NCBI RefSeq assembly: GCF_000712075.1 | Contig: NZ_JONW01000006.1 | Location: 778,928-842,927, forward strand | Direction: 5' to 3' | From: Caulobacter sp. UNC358MFTsu5.1 | GTDB taxonomy: Bacteria > Pseudomonadota > Alphaproteobacteria > Caulobacterales > Caulobacteraceae | Length of the DNA: 64,000 nucleotides | Shown here: piece by piece, positions 53,112-62,350 of the stretch | Layout: the number at the start of each line of letters is the position of its first letter | How positions within the stretch are numbered: the stretch's first letter is position 1 | Notes under the pieces: model-generated | The model's database searches: none | Told to the model about the DNA's origin: nothing | The model's input: only the letters and a program-made list of their open reading frames with translations | Program-made: the position numbers and the translations under genes

Positions 53112-53759
53112 ATGAGAGCCGCCGCCATCGTTCTCGCCGCCGGTTCGCTGATGATCGGCGGGGCGTTGCTGTCCAGCGTCAGCTTCGCCGCGCCCGAACC
53201 GCCCGCCGCCGCGCCGCCCGAGACGCTCAAGAACGTCGCCGACTTCACCTCGATCCAGGACCCGGCCGCCCGCTCGCTGGCCCTGTTCGCCGAGGTCGGC
53301 AAGGTGATCGAGAGCCCGCGCTGCATGAACTGCCACCCGGTCCAGCGCGCCCCGACCCAGGGCGACGACCGCCACCCGCATAATCCGCCGATGGTGGGCG
53401 GCCAGGCCGGCCATGGGCCCGCCGGCTTGCCCTGTTCGTCGTGCCACGGCCCCGCCAACGTCGCGACCTGGGGACAGGACATCAAGTCGATCCCCGGCGA
53501 CCCGAAATGGGCTTTGGCCCCGGTCGAGATGGCCTGGCAGGGCAAGTCGCTGGGCGCGATCTGCGCCCAGATCAAGAACCCGGCCCGCAACGGCGGCCGC
53601 TCGCTGGCCGAGCTGCATCATCACATGGCCGAGGACCACCTGGTCGGCTGGGCCTGGAATCCGGGCGAGGGCCGCAAGCCGGCGCCGGGAACCCAGGCGC
53701 AGTTCGGTCAGCTGGTGCAGGCCTGGATCGACACCGGGGCCAAGTGCCCCAAGGCCTGA
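53112..53759 (+). CDS. Diheme c-type cytochrome
   Basis: The 215-residue protein has a signal peptide (MRAAAIVLAAGSLMIGGALL, cut near FAAPE) and two CXXCH heme motifs: CMNCH at about 71-75 and CSSCH at about 108-112. Met or His second ligands may come from HHHMAEDH and MAWQG. Similar proteins are often annotated as isoquinoline 1-oxidoreductase subunits, without proof. It acts in the periplasm as an electron carrier. It converges on hemF, with 4 bases between their stops. Confidence 0.88.
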   Translation: MRAAAIVLAAGSLMIGGALLSSVSFAAPEPPAAAPPETLKNVADFTSIQDPAARSLALFAEVGKVIESPRCMNCHPVQRAPTQGDDRHPHNPPMVGGQAGHGPAGLPCSSCHGPANVATWGQDIKSIPGDPKWALAPVEMAWQGKSLGAICAQIKNPARNGGRSLAELHHHMAEDHLVGWAWNPGEGRKPAPGTQAQFGQLVQAWIDTGAKCPKA

Positions 53760-53763
53760 CCCC

Positions 53764-54636
53764 TTAAGGCCATTTCACCTCGGGCGGCATCGAGCTGAGG
53801 ATCGACTCGACGTTGCCGCCGGTCTTCAGGCCGAACATCGTGCCGCGGTCGTAGAGCAGGTTGAACTCCACGTAGCGGCCGCGCTGCACCAGCTGCTGCT
53901 CGCGCTCTTCCGGCGTCCAGGCCTCGCCCATCCGGCGGCGGACCAGCTCGGGATAGATCTCCAGGAACGCCTTGCCGACGTCCTGGGTGAAGGCGAAGTC
54001 CTTGGACCAGCCGCCGCTGTCGTGGTGGTCGTAGAAGATGCCGCCGACGCCGCGCGGTTCGTTGCGGTGGGGCAGGAAGAAGTACTCGTCGCACCAGGCC
54101 TTGTACTTGGCGTACCAGGTCGGGTCGTGGGCGTCGCAGGCGCGCTGGTAGGCGGCGTGGAAGTCGATCGCGTCGGGGAAGTCCTGCTGGCGCTGGTACC
54201 CCAGCAGGGGCGTCAGGTCGCCGCCGCCGCCGAACCAGCTCTTCGTCGTGGCGATGAAGCGGGTGTTCATGTGCACGGCCGGCACGCGCGGGCTGCGCAT
54301 GTGGGCGATCAGGCTGACGCCGGTGGCGAAGAAGCGGGGGTCCTCGGCCGCGCCGGGGACGGTCTTGGCCATCTCGGGGGTGAAGGTCCCGTGGACGGTC
54401 GAGACGTGGACGCCGACCTTCTCGAACAGGCGCCCGTGCATCATGCCCATCACGCCGCCGCCGCCGGCCTCGCGGTCCCACGGCTTGCGGACGAAGCGGC
54501 CGGGCTCGCCGGCGTAGAGCCCGGCGGGGGCCTCGTCCTCCAGCCGTTCGAATTCCGCGCAGATCTGGTCGCGCAGGCTTTCGAACCAGGCGCGGGCGGC
54601 GGCTTTCTTCTCGTCGAGGGTCAGGGCGTCGGTCAT
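53764..54636 (-). CDS. hemF: Oxygen-dependent coproporphyrinogen III oxidase
   Basis: The enzyme uses O2 to convert coproporphyrinogen III to protoporphyrinogen IX in heme synthesis. The 290-residue protein is of normal length, with [66 protein letters not shown] and a C-terminal [10 protein letters not shown]. It lies between a c-type cytochrome gene and trmL; the nearby bc1 operon also needs heme. Identity is firm. Confidence 0.96.
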   Translation of the reverse strand: MTDALTLDEKKAAARAWFESLRDQICAEFERLEDEAPAGLYAGEPGRFVRKPWDREAGGGGVMGMMHGRLFEKVGVHVSTVHGTFTPEMAKTVPGAAEDPRFFATGVSLIAHMRSPRVPAVHMNTRFIATTKSWFGGGGDLTPLLGYQRQQDFPDAIDFHAAYQRACDAHDPTWYAKYKAWCDEYFFLPHRNEPRGVGGIFYDHHDSGGWSKDFAFTQDVGKAFLEIYPELVRRRMGEAWTPEEREQQLVQRGRYVEFNLLYDRGTMFGLKTGGNVESILSSMPPEVKWP

Positions 54637-54691
54637 GTCAGCCGATTAGGCCTTCGCCGCGCCGCGCGCAAATACGCAGCAGCGCGTAGCC

Positions 54692-55153
54692 CTAGACCGT
54701 CGGGAAGCCATCGGTCTGCCGCAGGGCCTCGCCCAGGGCCATGGCCGCCGTCGTGGCGAGGTTCATCGAGCGGGCTTCGGGGCGCAGGGGGATCGTCAGG
54801 CGCGAGAAGGCGGCCTCGTGAACCTCAGGTGGCGCTCCGCGACTCTCGTTGCCGAACAACAGGGTGTCGCCCGCCTGGAAATCGAACTTGTGGAAGGGGG
54901 CCGTCGACTTGGTGGTGAACAGCAGCAGCCGGCCCTCGCGACGTTCCGGCGCGGCGAGAAATGCATTCCAAGAGGCGTGGCGGATCATGTGCGTCAACGG
55001 ACCGTAATCCAGGGCCGCGCGTTTCAAGCTCTTGTCGTCCAAGGGGAAACTACAGGGCTCGATGACGTCCAGACCCACCCCGAGGCAGGCGCCCAAACGG
55101 ATCGCGGCGCCCACGTTCTGAGGAATGCCGGGTTGAAAAAGCGCGAGCCGCAT
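54692..55153 (-). CDS. trmL: tRNA (cytidine/uridine-34 2'-O)-methyltransferase TrmL
   Basis: The SPOUT-fold enzyme methylates the ribose of nucleotide 34 in some tRNAs. The 153-residue protein has FQPGIPQNVGAAIRLGACLG at the N-terminus, LLLFTTKSTAPFHKFDFQAG, LFGNESRGAPPEVHEAAF (the knot loop) and LRPEARSMNLATTAAMALGE. The ATG at 55151-55153 matches the family start; an ATG six codons upstream (55169-55171) is possible. It is divergent from petA. Confidence 0.93.
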   Translation of the reverse strand: MRLALFQPGIPQNVGAAIRLGACLGVGLDVIEPCSFPLDDKSLKRAALDYGPLTHMIRHASWNAFLAAPERREGRLLLFTTKSTAPFHKFDFQAGDTLLFGNESRGAPPEVHEAAFSRLTIPLRPEARSMNLATTAAMALGEALRQTDGFPTV

Positions 55154-55357
55154 TCTAAGCGAACCAACCATAGAGCCAGCAGGGGCATTTGCTGCGAATC
55201 GAAAGGGCTTGCGGACTTCGTCCGCGCGTCCGATAGGACGATCCGCTTTTGCCTGTTGTGGCGAAGACCCGTTCGCGGGTCCAGACAGTATGCGCCGACA
55301 GGCGTTTCTCCAGGCCGGGCCGTCTAGGCGGCGCGGCGGCATCGAAGGGTGACTTGG

Positions 55358-55909
55358 GTGGCCGACACCGCCGTGGGCGCAAAAACTGATCCGGCGCATG
55401 GGGAAGACCCCAGCCGTCGGGATTTCATCTACATCGCATCGATGACGGCCGCCGCCGGCGGCGCGGTCGCGTTGGCGTGGCCGTTCATCGACCAGATGAA
55501 CCCCTCCGCCGATACGCGGGCCCTGGCGTCGATCGAGTTCGACGTGACCAAGGTCGGCGAAGGCCAGCAGGTCGTCGTCAAATGGCGCGGCAAGCCGCTC
55601 TTCGTGCGCAACCGCACCAAGGCCGAGATCGCCAAGGCGGTCGCGGACGACGGCGCGTCGATGAAGGATCCGCAGAAGGACGCCGATCGCGTGAAGCCGG
55701 GCAAGGCCCAGTGGCTGATCGTCGGCGGCAACTGCACCCACCTCGGCTGCGTCCCGACCTTCGGCGGCGGCGAGTACGGCGGCTGGTTCTGCCCGTGCCA
55801 CGGCTCGGTCTACGACACCTCGGGTCGTATTCGTAAGGGGCCGGCTCCGAAGAACCTGATCGTTCCGGAGTACGCCTTCCTGTCCGACACCAAGGTCAAG
55901 ATCGGTTAA
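55358..55909 (+). CDS. petA: Ubiquinol-cytochrome c reductase Rieske iron-sulfur subunit
   Basis: This subunit carries electrons from quinol to cytochrome c1 through a [2Fe-2S] cluster. It has a twin-arginine N-terminus (SRRDFIY) and one membrane helix ([17 protein letters not shown]). The cluster boxes CTHLGC and CPCHGS are intact. The GTG at 55358 has AAGGG at a normal distance; another GTG three codons earlier (55349) is possible. It is the first gene of fbcF-B-C, five bases before the cytochrome b start. Confidence 0.95.
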   Translation: MADTAVGAKTDPAHGEDPSRRDFIYIASMTAAAGGAVALAWPFIDQMNPSADTRALASIEFDVTKVGEGQQVVVKWRGKPLFVRNRTKAEIAKAVADDGASMKDPQKDADRVKPGKAQWLIVGGNCTHLGCVPTFGGGEYGGWFCPCHGSVYDTSGRIRKGPAPKNLIVPEYAFLSDTKVKIG

Positions 55910-55914
55910 GCGAG

Positions 55915-57234
55915 ATGAGCGGACATTCGACCTACGAACCCAAGACCGGTTTCGAGCGCTGGCTCGACGCCCGTCTGCCGATCGTGCGCCTGGGCTACGA
56001 CAGCTTCGTCGACTACCCCACGCCGCGTAACCTGAACTACTGGTGGACCTTCGGCGGCATCCTGTCGCTGTGCCTGGCCTCGCAGCTGATCACCGGCATC
56101 ATCCTGGTGATGCACTACACCCCGAGCGCCGACCACGCCTTCGCCAGCGTCGAGCACATCATGCGCGACGTGAACTACGGCTGGCTGATCCGCTACATGC
56201 ACGCCAACGGCGCGTCGATGTTCTTCATCGCCGTCTACATCCACATGCTCCGCGGCCTCTATTACGGCTCGTACAAGGCGCCGCGCGAAGTGCTGTGGCT
56301 GCTGGGCTGCGTGATCTACCTGCTGATGATGGCCACCGCCTTCATGGGCTACGTCCTGCCCTGGGGCCAGATGTCCTTCCACGGCGCGGTCGTGATCACC
56401 AACCTGTTCGGGGCCCTGCCGGTCGTGGGCGAAAGCATCACCACCTGGCTGTGGGGCGGCTTCGCCGTCGACAACCCCACCCTGAACCGCTTCTTCTCGC
56501 TGCACTACCTGCTGCCCTTCATGATCGCGGGCGTCGTGATCCTGCACATCTGGGCGCTGCACGTGGTCGGCCAGAACAACCCGACCGGCGTCGAGCCCAA
56601 GTCGAAGGCCGACACCGTGCCCTTCACCCCGTACGCGACGGTGAAGGACGGGTTCGCGATGAGCGTCTTCCTGATCCTCTTCGCCTGGTTCGTCTTCTTC
56701 ATGCCCAACGCCCTGGGCCACGCCGACAACTACATCCCGGCCAACCCGCTGGTGACGCCTTCGCACATCGTTCCGGAATGGTACTTCCTGCCGTTCTACG
56801 CGATCCTGCGCGCCGTCCCGGACAAGCTGATGGGCGTGCTGGCCATGTTCGGCGCCATCGCCTGCCTGTTCGCCCTGCCGTGGCTGGACACCTCGAAGGT
56901 GCGCTCGATGCGCTACCGCCCGACCGCGAAGATCCACTTCTTCATCTTCGTCGTGGCGTGCTGCGTGCTGGGCGTCTGCGGCGCCAAGCTGCCGGACGAC
57001 CAGGTCATCCCGGGCGTCACCACCTTCCAGCTGATGGCTTCGGACCTGAACAGCTTCGTCTGGCTCAGCCGCGTGGCCGCCCTGTACTACTTCGCTTTCT
57101 TCCTGGTGATCCTGCCGATGCTGGGCCTGACCGAAAAGACCCTGCCGGTGCCGGATTCCATCGCCTCTCCCGCCCTGTCGCACCCGGCCGCCGCGCCGGC
57201 CGAAGCGACCGCCGCGCCTGAAATGAAGGGCTGA
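55915..57234 (+). CDS. petB: Cytochrome b of the bc1 complex
   Basis: The 439-residue integral membrane protein holds the two b hemes and both quinone sites. It has eight or nine helices. [20 protein letters not shown] and [20 protein letters not shown] carry heme-ligand histidines, [20 protein letters not shown] follows, and the Qo motif [14 protein letters not shown] is intact. The gene is between petA and petC with five-base gaps. Confidence 0.97.
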   Translation: MSGHSTYEPKTGFERWLDARLPIVRLGYDSFVDYPTPRNLNYWWTFGGILSLCLASQLITGIILVMHYTPSADHAFASVEHIMRDVNYGWLIRYMHANGASMFFIAVYIHMLRGLYYGSYKAPREVLWLLGCVIYLLMMATAFMGYVLPWGQMSFHGAVVITNLFGALPVVGESITTWLWGGFAVDNPTLNRFFSLHYLLPFMIAGVVILHIWALHVVGQNNPTGVEPKSKADTVPFTPYATVKDGFAMSVFLILFAWFVFFMPNALGHADNYIPANPLVTPSHIVPEWYFLPFYAILRAVPDKLMGVLAMFGAIACLFALPWLDTSKVRSMRYRPTAKIHFFIFVVACCVLGVCGAKLPDDQVIPGVTTFQLMASDLNSFVWLSRVAALYYFAFFLVILPMLGLTEKTLPVPDSIASPALSHPAAAPAEATAAPEMKG

Positions 57235-57239
57235 TCCCG

Positions 57240-58094
57240 ATGCTGCGCAAACTCTCCGTCATCGCAGCGGTCGCGGGTTTCCTGGCGGCCGGCGTCGCCG
57301 GTCCGGCCCTGGCCGCCCACGGCGCCCTGCCGGCCAAGAAGGTCGAGTGGTCCTTCGACGGCCCGTTCGGCAAGTTCGACCAGGCCCAGCTGCAGCGCGG
57401 CTACAAGGTCTATCGGGAGGTCTGCTCGGCCTGCCACTCGATGAACCTGGTCGCGTTCCGCAACCTGGGTGACAAGGGCGGTCCGTTCTACGACAAGAAG
57501 TACCCGAACTCGAACGACAACCCGTACGTCAAGGCGATCGCCAAGGACTACGAGGTCGCCGACATCGACAACGAGACCGGCGACGCGATCAAGCGTCCGG
57601 CCACCCCGGCCGACCGCTTCCCCGCGCCGTTCCCGAACGAGGCCGCGGCCCGCGCCAGCAACGGCGGCGCCCTGCCGCCGGACATGTCGCTGCTGGCCAA
57701 GGCCCGCGAAGAGGGTCCGGACCACATCTACTCGATCGTCACCGGCTATGCGGCCCCGCCGCCCGGCCTGAAGATGGATCCGACCCAGCACTACAACAAG
57801 TACATGGCGGGCGACCTGTCCTCCTACTGGTCGGGCCCCAAGGAGCACGTCCCTCCGGGCGGCTTCATCGCCATGGCCCCGCCGATCAAGGCCGACCAGG
57901 TGACCTTCGATGACGGCACCAAGGCCACGCTCGACCAGGAAGCCAAGGACGTCGCGGCCTTCCTGATGTGGGCCGCCGAGCCCAAGCTGGAAGAGCGCAA
58001 GCAGACCGGCTTCGTGGTGCTGATCTACCTGCTGATCTTCGCGGGCCTGCTCTATGCGAGCTACCGCCAGGTCTGGAAGAACGAGTCGCACTGA
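57240..58094 (+). CDS. petC: Cytochrome c1 of the bc1 complex
   Basis: The 284-residue protein has a signal peptide (MLRKLSVIAAVAGFLAAGVA, cut near ALAA). The heme site CSACHSM is at about residues 62-68, and the Met ligand is probably in GFIAMAPPIKADQV. A C-terminal anchor helix (VVLIYLLIFAGLLYASYRQV) is followed by WKNESH. It passes electrons from the Rieske protein to soluble cytochrome c. A strong terminator follows. Confidence 0.96.
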   Translation: MLRKLSVIAAVAGFLAAGVAGPALAAHGALPAKKVEWSFDGPFGKFDQAQLQRGYKVYREVCSACHSMNLVAFRNLGDKGGPFYDKKYPNSNDNPYVKAIAKDYEVADIDNETGDAIKRPATPADRFPAPFPNEAAARASNGGALPPDMSLLAKAREEGPDHIYSIVTGYAAPPPGLKMDPTQHYNKYMAGDLSSYWSGPKEHVPPGGFIAMAPPIKADQVTFDDGTKATLDQEAKDVAAFLMWAAEPKLEERKQTGFVVLIYLLIFAGLLYASYRQVWKNESH

Positions 58095-58122
58095 GCGGCC
58101 TGTTCCAAGGCTTGAGACATCA

Positions 58123-58151
58123 GGGCCCGGCGGCGACGCCGGGCCCTTTTT
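58123..58151 (+). terminator. Intrinsic terminator of the bc1 operon
   Basis: A 10-bp stem (GGGCCCGGCG at 58123-58132 and its complement at 58137-58146) is followed by five T (58147-58151). It lies 29 bases past the petC stop codon. Confidence 0.92.
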
Positions 58152-58161
58152 CCATGTCCGT

Positions 58162-58941
58162 TCAGCGGTCGGCCGGGACGGGGGTCAGCCACAGGCGCCG
58201 GGCGCCGGGATCCAGCCGCAGGCGATAGCCGGCCAGCACCTGGACGCCGAGCGCCCCCACCACGCCGTCGGGCAAGTCGCCGGCCCGCACGGCCGGCAGG
58301 TTCTCGCGCAGGGTCCCGTCCAGCGACAGCGCCCGCAGGGTCCCGGCGGGCTTCTGGCGCGGTCCGTCGGCGGCGCCGCGAACCCGCACCCCGCCGTTGG
58401 AAGCCGTGTCCAGGGCGAAGGGGCCGGAGACGCCCTTGAGGCCGTCCGAAGCCGCCGCGAGGACCGTGGGCGCCCCGCCGACCATGGTGACCGGCAGACC
58501 GCCCTTCCGCCCCCTCGAAGCGCTTCCGGGGCGGTCCAGCCGCAGGCGGCAGGGCGAGAAGTCCAGGGTGACCGCATAGCGGTCGAGGATGTCGGCCCCG
58601 ATCACCCCGGCGATCGGAGTGGAGAAGCCGACGGCGCGGTAGTCCAGGCTCTGCACCGCGATCGGCGCGGCCTCGACGGTCCGGCCGGCCAGGCGCACCG
58701 GCAGGGTCAGGGCGGTGTCGGTGAAGCCCGCGCGCTGGGCGATGTCGACGTGCAGCAGGGTGCGGGGCGCCGACAGGTCGATGACGTAGTCGCCGGCGAT
58801 GCCGCCGATCGCGGCCGGGGCGACGACCGCGCCGTTCTCGAACCAGCACGCCGTCTCGCCCGCCCCCCGTGGTCCAGCCACGGCCGGAGCGGCCCGCGCC
58901 GCCAGCAGGCTCAGGATCAGCAGGGAGGCGGCGCGACGCAT
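58162..58941 (-). CDS. Secreted retropepsin-like aspartyl protease-fold protein
   Basis: The 259-residue protein has a signal peptide (MRRAASLLILSLLAARAAPA). Two halves each look like a retropepsin monomer: YVIDLSAPRTLLHVDIAQRA with GVIGADILDRYAVTLDF, and FALDTASNGGVRVRG with GVVGALGVQVLAGYRLRLD. In each the motif DxSA or DTAS sits where the catalytic Asp-Thr/Ser-Gly would be, but neither has the canonical DTG or DSG, so proteolysis is doubtful. A binding or inactive role is possible. Confidence 0.65.
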   Translation of the reverse strand: MRRAASLLILSLLAARAAPAVAGPRGAGETACWFENGAVVAPAAIGGIAGDYVIDLSAPRTLLHVDIAQRAGFTDTALTLPVRLAGRTVEAAPIAVQSLDYRAVGFSTPIAGVIGADILDRYAVTLDFSPCRLRLDRPGSASRGRKGGLPVTMVGGAPTVLAAASDGLKGVSGPFALDTASNGGVRVRGAADGPRQKPAGTLRALSLDGTLRENLPAVRAGDLPDGVVGALGVQVLAGYRLRLDPGARRLWLTPVPADR

Positions 58942-58994
58942 GGGCCGATCCTAGCCAAGGTTTCGACCGTCGGCGACCGCTCTCGGCAGCGCGA

Positions 58995-59444
58995 TCAGGG
59001 GCCTGCCCAGCCCGCGTCGGCCGGGACCATCGCCTTGGGGAAGTTGGCCGGGTAGACCACCTGTTCAAGGCCGGTCACCTGCATTTCGCAGCGACCCGTG
59101 GCGGAGGGGCAGAACATCGTCCCCGTGGCGCTGACGGTGAGGCCTTGGAGAGACGTTAAGGTCAACGGCGTCCGGGTCTTGAAGCGCCGCCCGTAGTCCA
59201 CGCCGATCATCACCTCCAAGATGTGCTCGAGCGCCTGGCGGGCCTGGCTGTCCGGCAGGGTTCGATACCGGATCGCGGCGCAGTCAGACGGATAGTTCAG
59301 CAGCGAGTCGTGCCGACCCATGGTCAGCGTCGTCCGGATCGCGAACTTGCGGCCGACATAGTCGCGCGGCGCGGCCGCCACGGCGCAGGCGTCGACCGTG
59401 GGCGCCGGAGCGACGGCGGCGGCGGCGAGGATCAGGGCGATCAT
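58995..59444 (-). CDS. Small secreted protein, unrecognised
   Basis: The 149-residue protein has a short signal peptide (MIALILAAAAVAPAPTV). The mature part contains four cysteines (DACAVAAA, SDCAAIRY, MFCPSATG, RCEMQV), which would give two disulfides, and a strand-rich middle (GRKFAIRTTLTMGRHDSL, TPLTLTSLQGLTVSATGT). It overlaps the dienelactone hydrolase stop by four bases (ATGA) and is in the same operon. No domain was recognised. Confidence 0.6.
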   Translation of the reverse strand: MIALILAAAAVAPAPTVDACAVAAAPRDYVGRKFAIRTTLTMGRHDSLLNYPSDCAAIRYRTLPDSQARQALEHILEVMIGVDYGRRFKTRTPLTLTSLQGLTVSATGTMFCPSATGRCEMQVTGLEQVVYPANFPKAMVPADAGWAGP

Positions 59445-60127
59445 GCCTCGCCCCGGCCGCCGCCCGACCGCTGGAACAGCTGCAGGGTGCGCAGCATGGC
59501 CAGGCTGGCGCTGTCGGCGTGATAGCCGTTGGGCGCCACGAAGGCGTGGCCGGCGTCGTACAGCCAGACCGGAAGGTCCGGATGGGCGGCGGAGATTTTC
59601 TCGACGTCGGCCAGCGGGATCATCTGGTCCGTGCGGCCGAAGTGCAGGATGGTCGGGACCTTGGGCTGCTCGTCGACATAGCTGGCGATGTCGCCGCCGT
59701 AGAAGCACGACACGGCCGTCAGGCCGGTGCAGCGGGCCGAGGCCAGCCAGGCCGTGGTGCCCCCGAAGCAGAAGCCCATGGCGAAGACTTTTTCACCCTT
59801 CTCCGCGAGAGCGTCGATCGCCGCCTGCACGCGGGGCAGGGCCGCCGCGCCCCAGCCGCTGGCCAGGCCCAGGGTCATCCGGGCGTCCAGGTTCGGCGGG
59901 TCGAGGTCGGCGGTCGGGAAGGGGGCGCCCGCGGCGTCCAGCAGGCTGGGCGCGATCACCTCGTAGCCCTGGTCGGCCAGGCTGTCGGACAGGGCGCGGA
60001 TGTGCGGCGTCACCCCCCAGATGGCGTGCAGGATCACCAGCCCGCCCCGCCGCGCGTCGCCGGGCGGGGCGTGGTAGGCCGAGACGGGCTCGCCGTCGAC
60101 CGTCGTCAGGGTGATCCGCTCGCCCAT
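59441..60127 (-). CDS. Dienelactone hydrolase family protein
   Basis: The 228-residue alpha/beta hydrolase has a Cys nucleophile in FAMGFCFGGTTAWLA, an Asp in FGRTDQMIPLADVE and the His in YDAGHAFVAPNG, the Cys-Asp-His triad of dienelactone hydrolases. The substrate is unknown; many members act on lactones or activated esters. Its start directly follows the stop of the two-repeat cysteine protein with no gap. A second paralogous hydrolase is at 60893. Confidence 0.9.
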   Translation of the reverse strand: MGERITLTTVDGEPVSAYHAPPGDARRGGLVILHAIWGVTPHIRALSDSLADQGYEVIAPSLLDAAGAPFPTADLDPPNLDARMTLGLASGWGAAALPRVQAAIDALAEKGEKVFAMGFCFGGTTAWLASARCTGLTAVSCFYGGDIASYVDEQPKVPTILHFGRTDQMIPLADVEKISAAHPDLPVWLYDAGHAFVAPNGYHADSASLAMLRTLQLFQRSGGGRGEA

Positions 60128-60820
60128 CTAGCCCTTCTTCTTGGTGGGCAGGGTGCAGGCGGCTCCGGCGCTCTTGGCCTCGTCGCAGGTCAGCGACGAC
60201 TGGACCGCGGTCGAACCCGGCGCCGGGGCGTCGACGATGTAGCCACCGCCGTTCTTGCAGGCGATCTCGTAGCGCAGGATCGGCGGGTTCCCGCCCCCGC
60301 CCAGGAAGGTCCCGTCGGCCACCACGCAACCGGGCGAGGCCTTGGCGGCCAGGGGCTTGAGGCCGGCGACCGGCGCGGCGTTGCCGGGCAGGCCGCAGAC
60401 CATGCCCTTGGGCCAGGACTTGCCGGCGGCCAGGGCCCCGGTGTCCAGGGCCAGGCAGTCGTTCAGCTGGGGCTTGCCGTCGGCGCCCGTGCTGATGATC
60501 CAGCCCAGGGCGTCCTTGCAGGCGATCTCGTATTCGGGCTTGCTGCTGGGGCGGGTCGACAGCGGCGCGGCGTCGATCACCTCGCACGGCGCGTGCAGGT
60601 CGCCGGCGATCTTGGCGGCGGCCCGCACCTGCATCGGATTACCCGGTTCGCGCTTCGTCAGGCGGGCGGTCGGGCGATTGATCGAGCTGTATTCGGACAT
60701 GTAGTACTGCTGGGTGCCGGAAGGCGCGACGGGCTGCGGCGGGCCCGTCTGGGCGAGCGCGCCCCCAGCGAGCCCCGCCAGGGCGGCGGTCAGGACGAAC
60801 AGGCGGCCGATCTTCAGCAT
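60128..60820 (-). CDS. Secreted protein with two ~80-residue four-cysteine repeats
   Basis: The 230-residue protein has a signal peptide (MLKIGRLFVLTAALAGLAGG, cut near ALAQ). After a Pro/Ser linker it has two repeats with cysteines at about 79/101/122/142 and 165/188/212/222. Each reads CxV...YEIACK(D/N)xxGxI...C...CxLP, the same module as the five-repeat protein at 37525. It lies between two dienelactone hydrolase genes, abutting one with no gap, and ends with a Lys-rich tail. The ATG at 60818-60820 precedes the signal peptide. Confidence 0.78.
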   Translation of the reverse strand: MLKIGRLFVLTAALAGLAGGALAQTGPPQPVAPSGTQQYYMSEYSSINRPTARLTKREPGNPMQVRAAAKIAGDLHAPCEVIDAAPLSTRPSSKPEYEIACKDALGWIISTGADGKPQLNDCLALDTGALAAGKSWPKGMVCGLPGNAAPVAGLKPLAAKASPGCVVADGTFLGGGGNPPILRYEIACKNGGGYIVDAPAPGSTAVQSSLTCDEAKSAGAACTLPTKKKG

Positions 60821-60892
60821 GGGAAACCCCCGACGGATTTGACTGAGCCTTAGGTTGTATCGGCTTGGGCCGCGCCGCAAGCCCCGGCGACG

Positions 60893-61573
60893 CTAACCGG
60901 CGCCGTGGGCCCGGAACAGCTCCAGCGACCGCTGGCGGGCCAGCCTGGCGTCGTCGAGGTCGGAGTCGGGGCGGCCGTCGTTGTTGAAGCCGTGGCCGCT
61001 GTTCTCGTAGATGAACACGGGCACGTCCGCGTGCGCCTGACCGAGCTTGGCCTTCACGTCGTCGGCCGGGATATGGCCGTCCTTGCGGCCCAGATGGACG
61101 ACGACCGGCGCGTTCAGCGGCAGCGCGGCGTTGGCGGCGATCATGCTGCCGTAATAGGCCGCCCCGGCCGCCAGGCCCTTCAGCTTGCCCGCCGCCAGCC
61201 AGACCAGAGACCCGCCCAGGCAGTAGCCGACCGCGAACACCGGCCCGCGCGGGGCCAGCTCGTCGATGCAGGCCTGGATGTCGGACAGCATGGCGTCCAG
61301 CCCCACCGCGCCGACATTGGCGACGCCGGTCTGGAAGCCCTGGAGGTCGTGCTCGGCCACGTAGCCGGGCGTCACGCGGTCGAAGATCGACGGGGCCAGG
61401 ACCTCGAAGCCCAGGGCCGACCAGCGCGCCACGTCGGCGTGGACGTACTGGTCCAGGCCGAAGATCTCCTGCACCACCACGATCCCCCCCTTGCGCTCGC
61501 CCTGGGGCTGGGCGTGGGCGGCGGTGAACCGGAAGCCGTCGATGGCGGAGGTCAGGGTGACGGTGTCGGTCAT
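60893..61573 (-). CDS. Dienelactone hydrolase family protein
   Basis: The 226-residue hydrolase has GIVVVQEIFGLDQYVHADVA, the nucleophile Cys in FAVGYCLGGSLVWLA, Asp in LGRKDGHIPADDV and His in ENSGHGFNNDGRPD. This is close to the classical dienelactone hydrolase family. The ATG at 61571-61573 is preferred over a start 13 codons upstream. It is the second gene of the minus-strand run from 62327 to 58995. Confidence 0.92.
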   Translation of the reverse strand: MTDTVTLTSAIDGFRFTAAHAQPQGERKGGIVVVQEIFGLDQYVHADVARWSALGFEVLAPSIFDRVTPGYVAEHDLQGFQTGVANVGAVGLDAMLSDIQACIDELAPRGPVFAVGYCLGGSLVWLAAGKLKGLAAGAAYYGSMIAANAALPLNAPVVVHLGRKDGHIPADDVKAKLGQAHADVPVFIYENSGHGFNNDGRPDSDLDDARLARQRSLELFRAHGAG

Positions 61574-61586
61574 GGGGTGAACTCTG

Positions 61587-62327
61587 CTACGGGCTGTTGA
61601 GCCGGCCGACATCGAAGGTCAGGCCGTCCGGGGTCTGCTGGAAATGGAAGGGGAAGCCCATGATGCGGATCGTGGGCTGCTTGGTGGTGTCCGCCACGGG
61701 TTGGCAGGCGCGCGGCTCGAGAGGCGAGGTCGGCGCGAGGTCGGTCCAGGGGTCCTCGTTGATCCTGTATCGCGTCCGCCAGCCGACGAAGCGCCCTTCG
61801 GAGCACAGCTCCACGCCGATGTGGGCCGTGATCGGGGGATCGAACGCCTGGGGGCGGAAGCCGACCGGGCCGACCTTGCCCATGACGCGGATCAGGCCGA
61901 GCCCGTCGAACCCGATCGCGAAGGGGGATCCGTTCGAAATCCAGATGGCGTCGAGCTTGCCGTCGCCGTCCTCGTCGCTGAGGCAGTTGAGCGTCCGGTC
62001 GGCGGCCACGCGGGTGTCGCACCAGACGGTGCGCGCGCCGCCGTCCTTGAGGGACAGCTCGGCCTTCACCAGGGGCAGGCCGGCGGGGAGGGTCCGATAG
62101 CGCAGGCCGCCCTTGATCCCGTCGTCCAGGATCGCGGTCTCGGTCGCCCGCCAGCTGATGTCCAGCGCCAGGGTGGACTTGCCGACCGGTCCGGGCGGCG
62201 CGGTCCAGACCGGCTGGCCGGTCGAGGCGACCTTGGCCACCCCCATCTGGATTGCGGCGGCGGCGGGAGGGGCCGAGGCGATCACCGCCCCCGCCGTCAT
62301 GGCCGCCGCGATCCCCCCGATCCTCAT
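61587..62327 (-). CDS. Secreted protein, unrecognised
   Basis: The 246-residue protein has a signal peptide (MRIGGIAAAMTAGAVIASAP, cut near AAAA). The mature protein contains GGLRYRTLPAGLPLVKAELS, WCDTRVAADRTLNCLSDEDG and a calcium-loop-like DEDGDGKLD motif at about residues 127-135, near the middle. Four cysteines are visible. A calcium-binding exported protein is a reasonable inference; no family was recognised. It lies 13 bases upstream of the hydrolase at 60893. Confidence 0.62.
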   Translation of the reverse strand: MRIGGIAAAMTAGAVIASAPPAAAAIQMGVAKVASTGQPVWTAPPGPVGKSTLALDISWRATETAILDDGIKGGLRYRTLPAGLPLVKAELSLKDGGARTVWCDTRVAADRTLNCLSDEDGDGKLDAIWISNGSPFAIGFDGLGLIRVMGKVGPVGFRPQAFDPPITAHIGVELCSEGRFVGWRTRYRINEDPWTDLAPTSPLEPRACQPVADTTKQPTIRIMGFPFHFQQTPDGLTFDVGRLNSP

Positions 62328-62350
62328 CCGCCGCCCCCAGCCCGGTCCGT

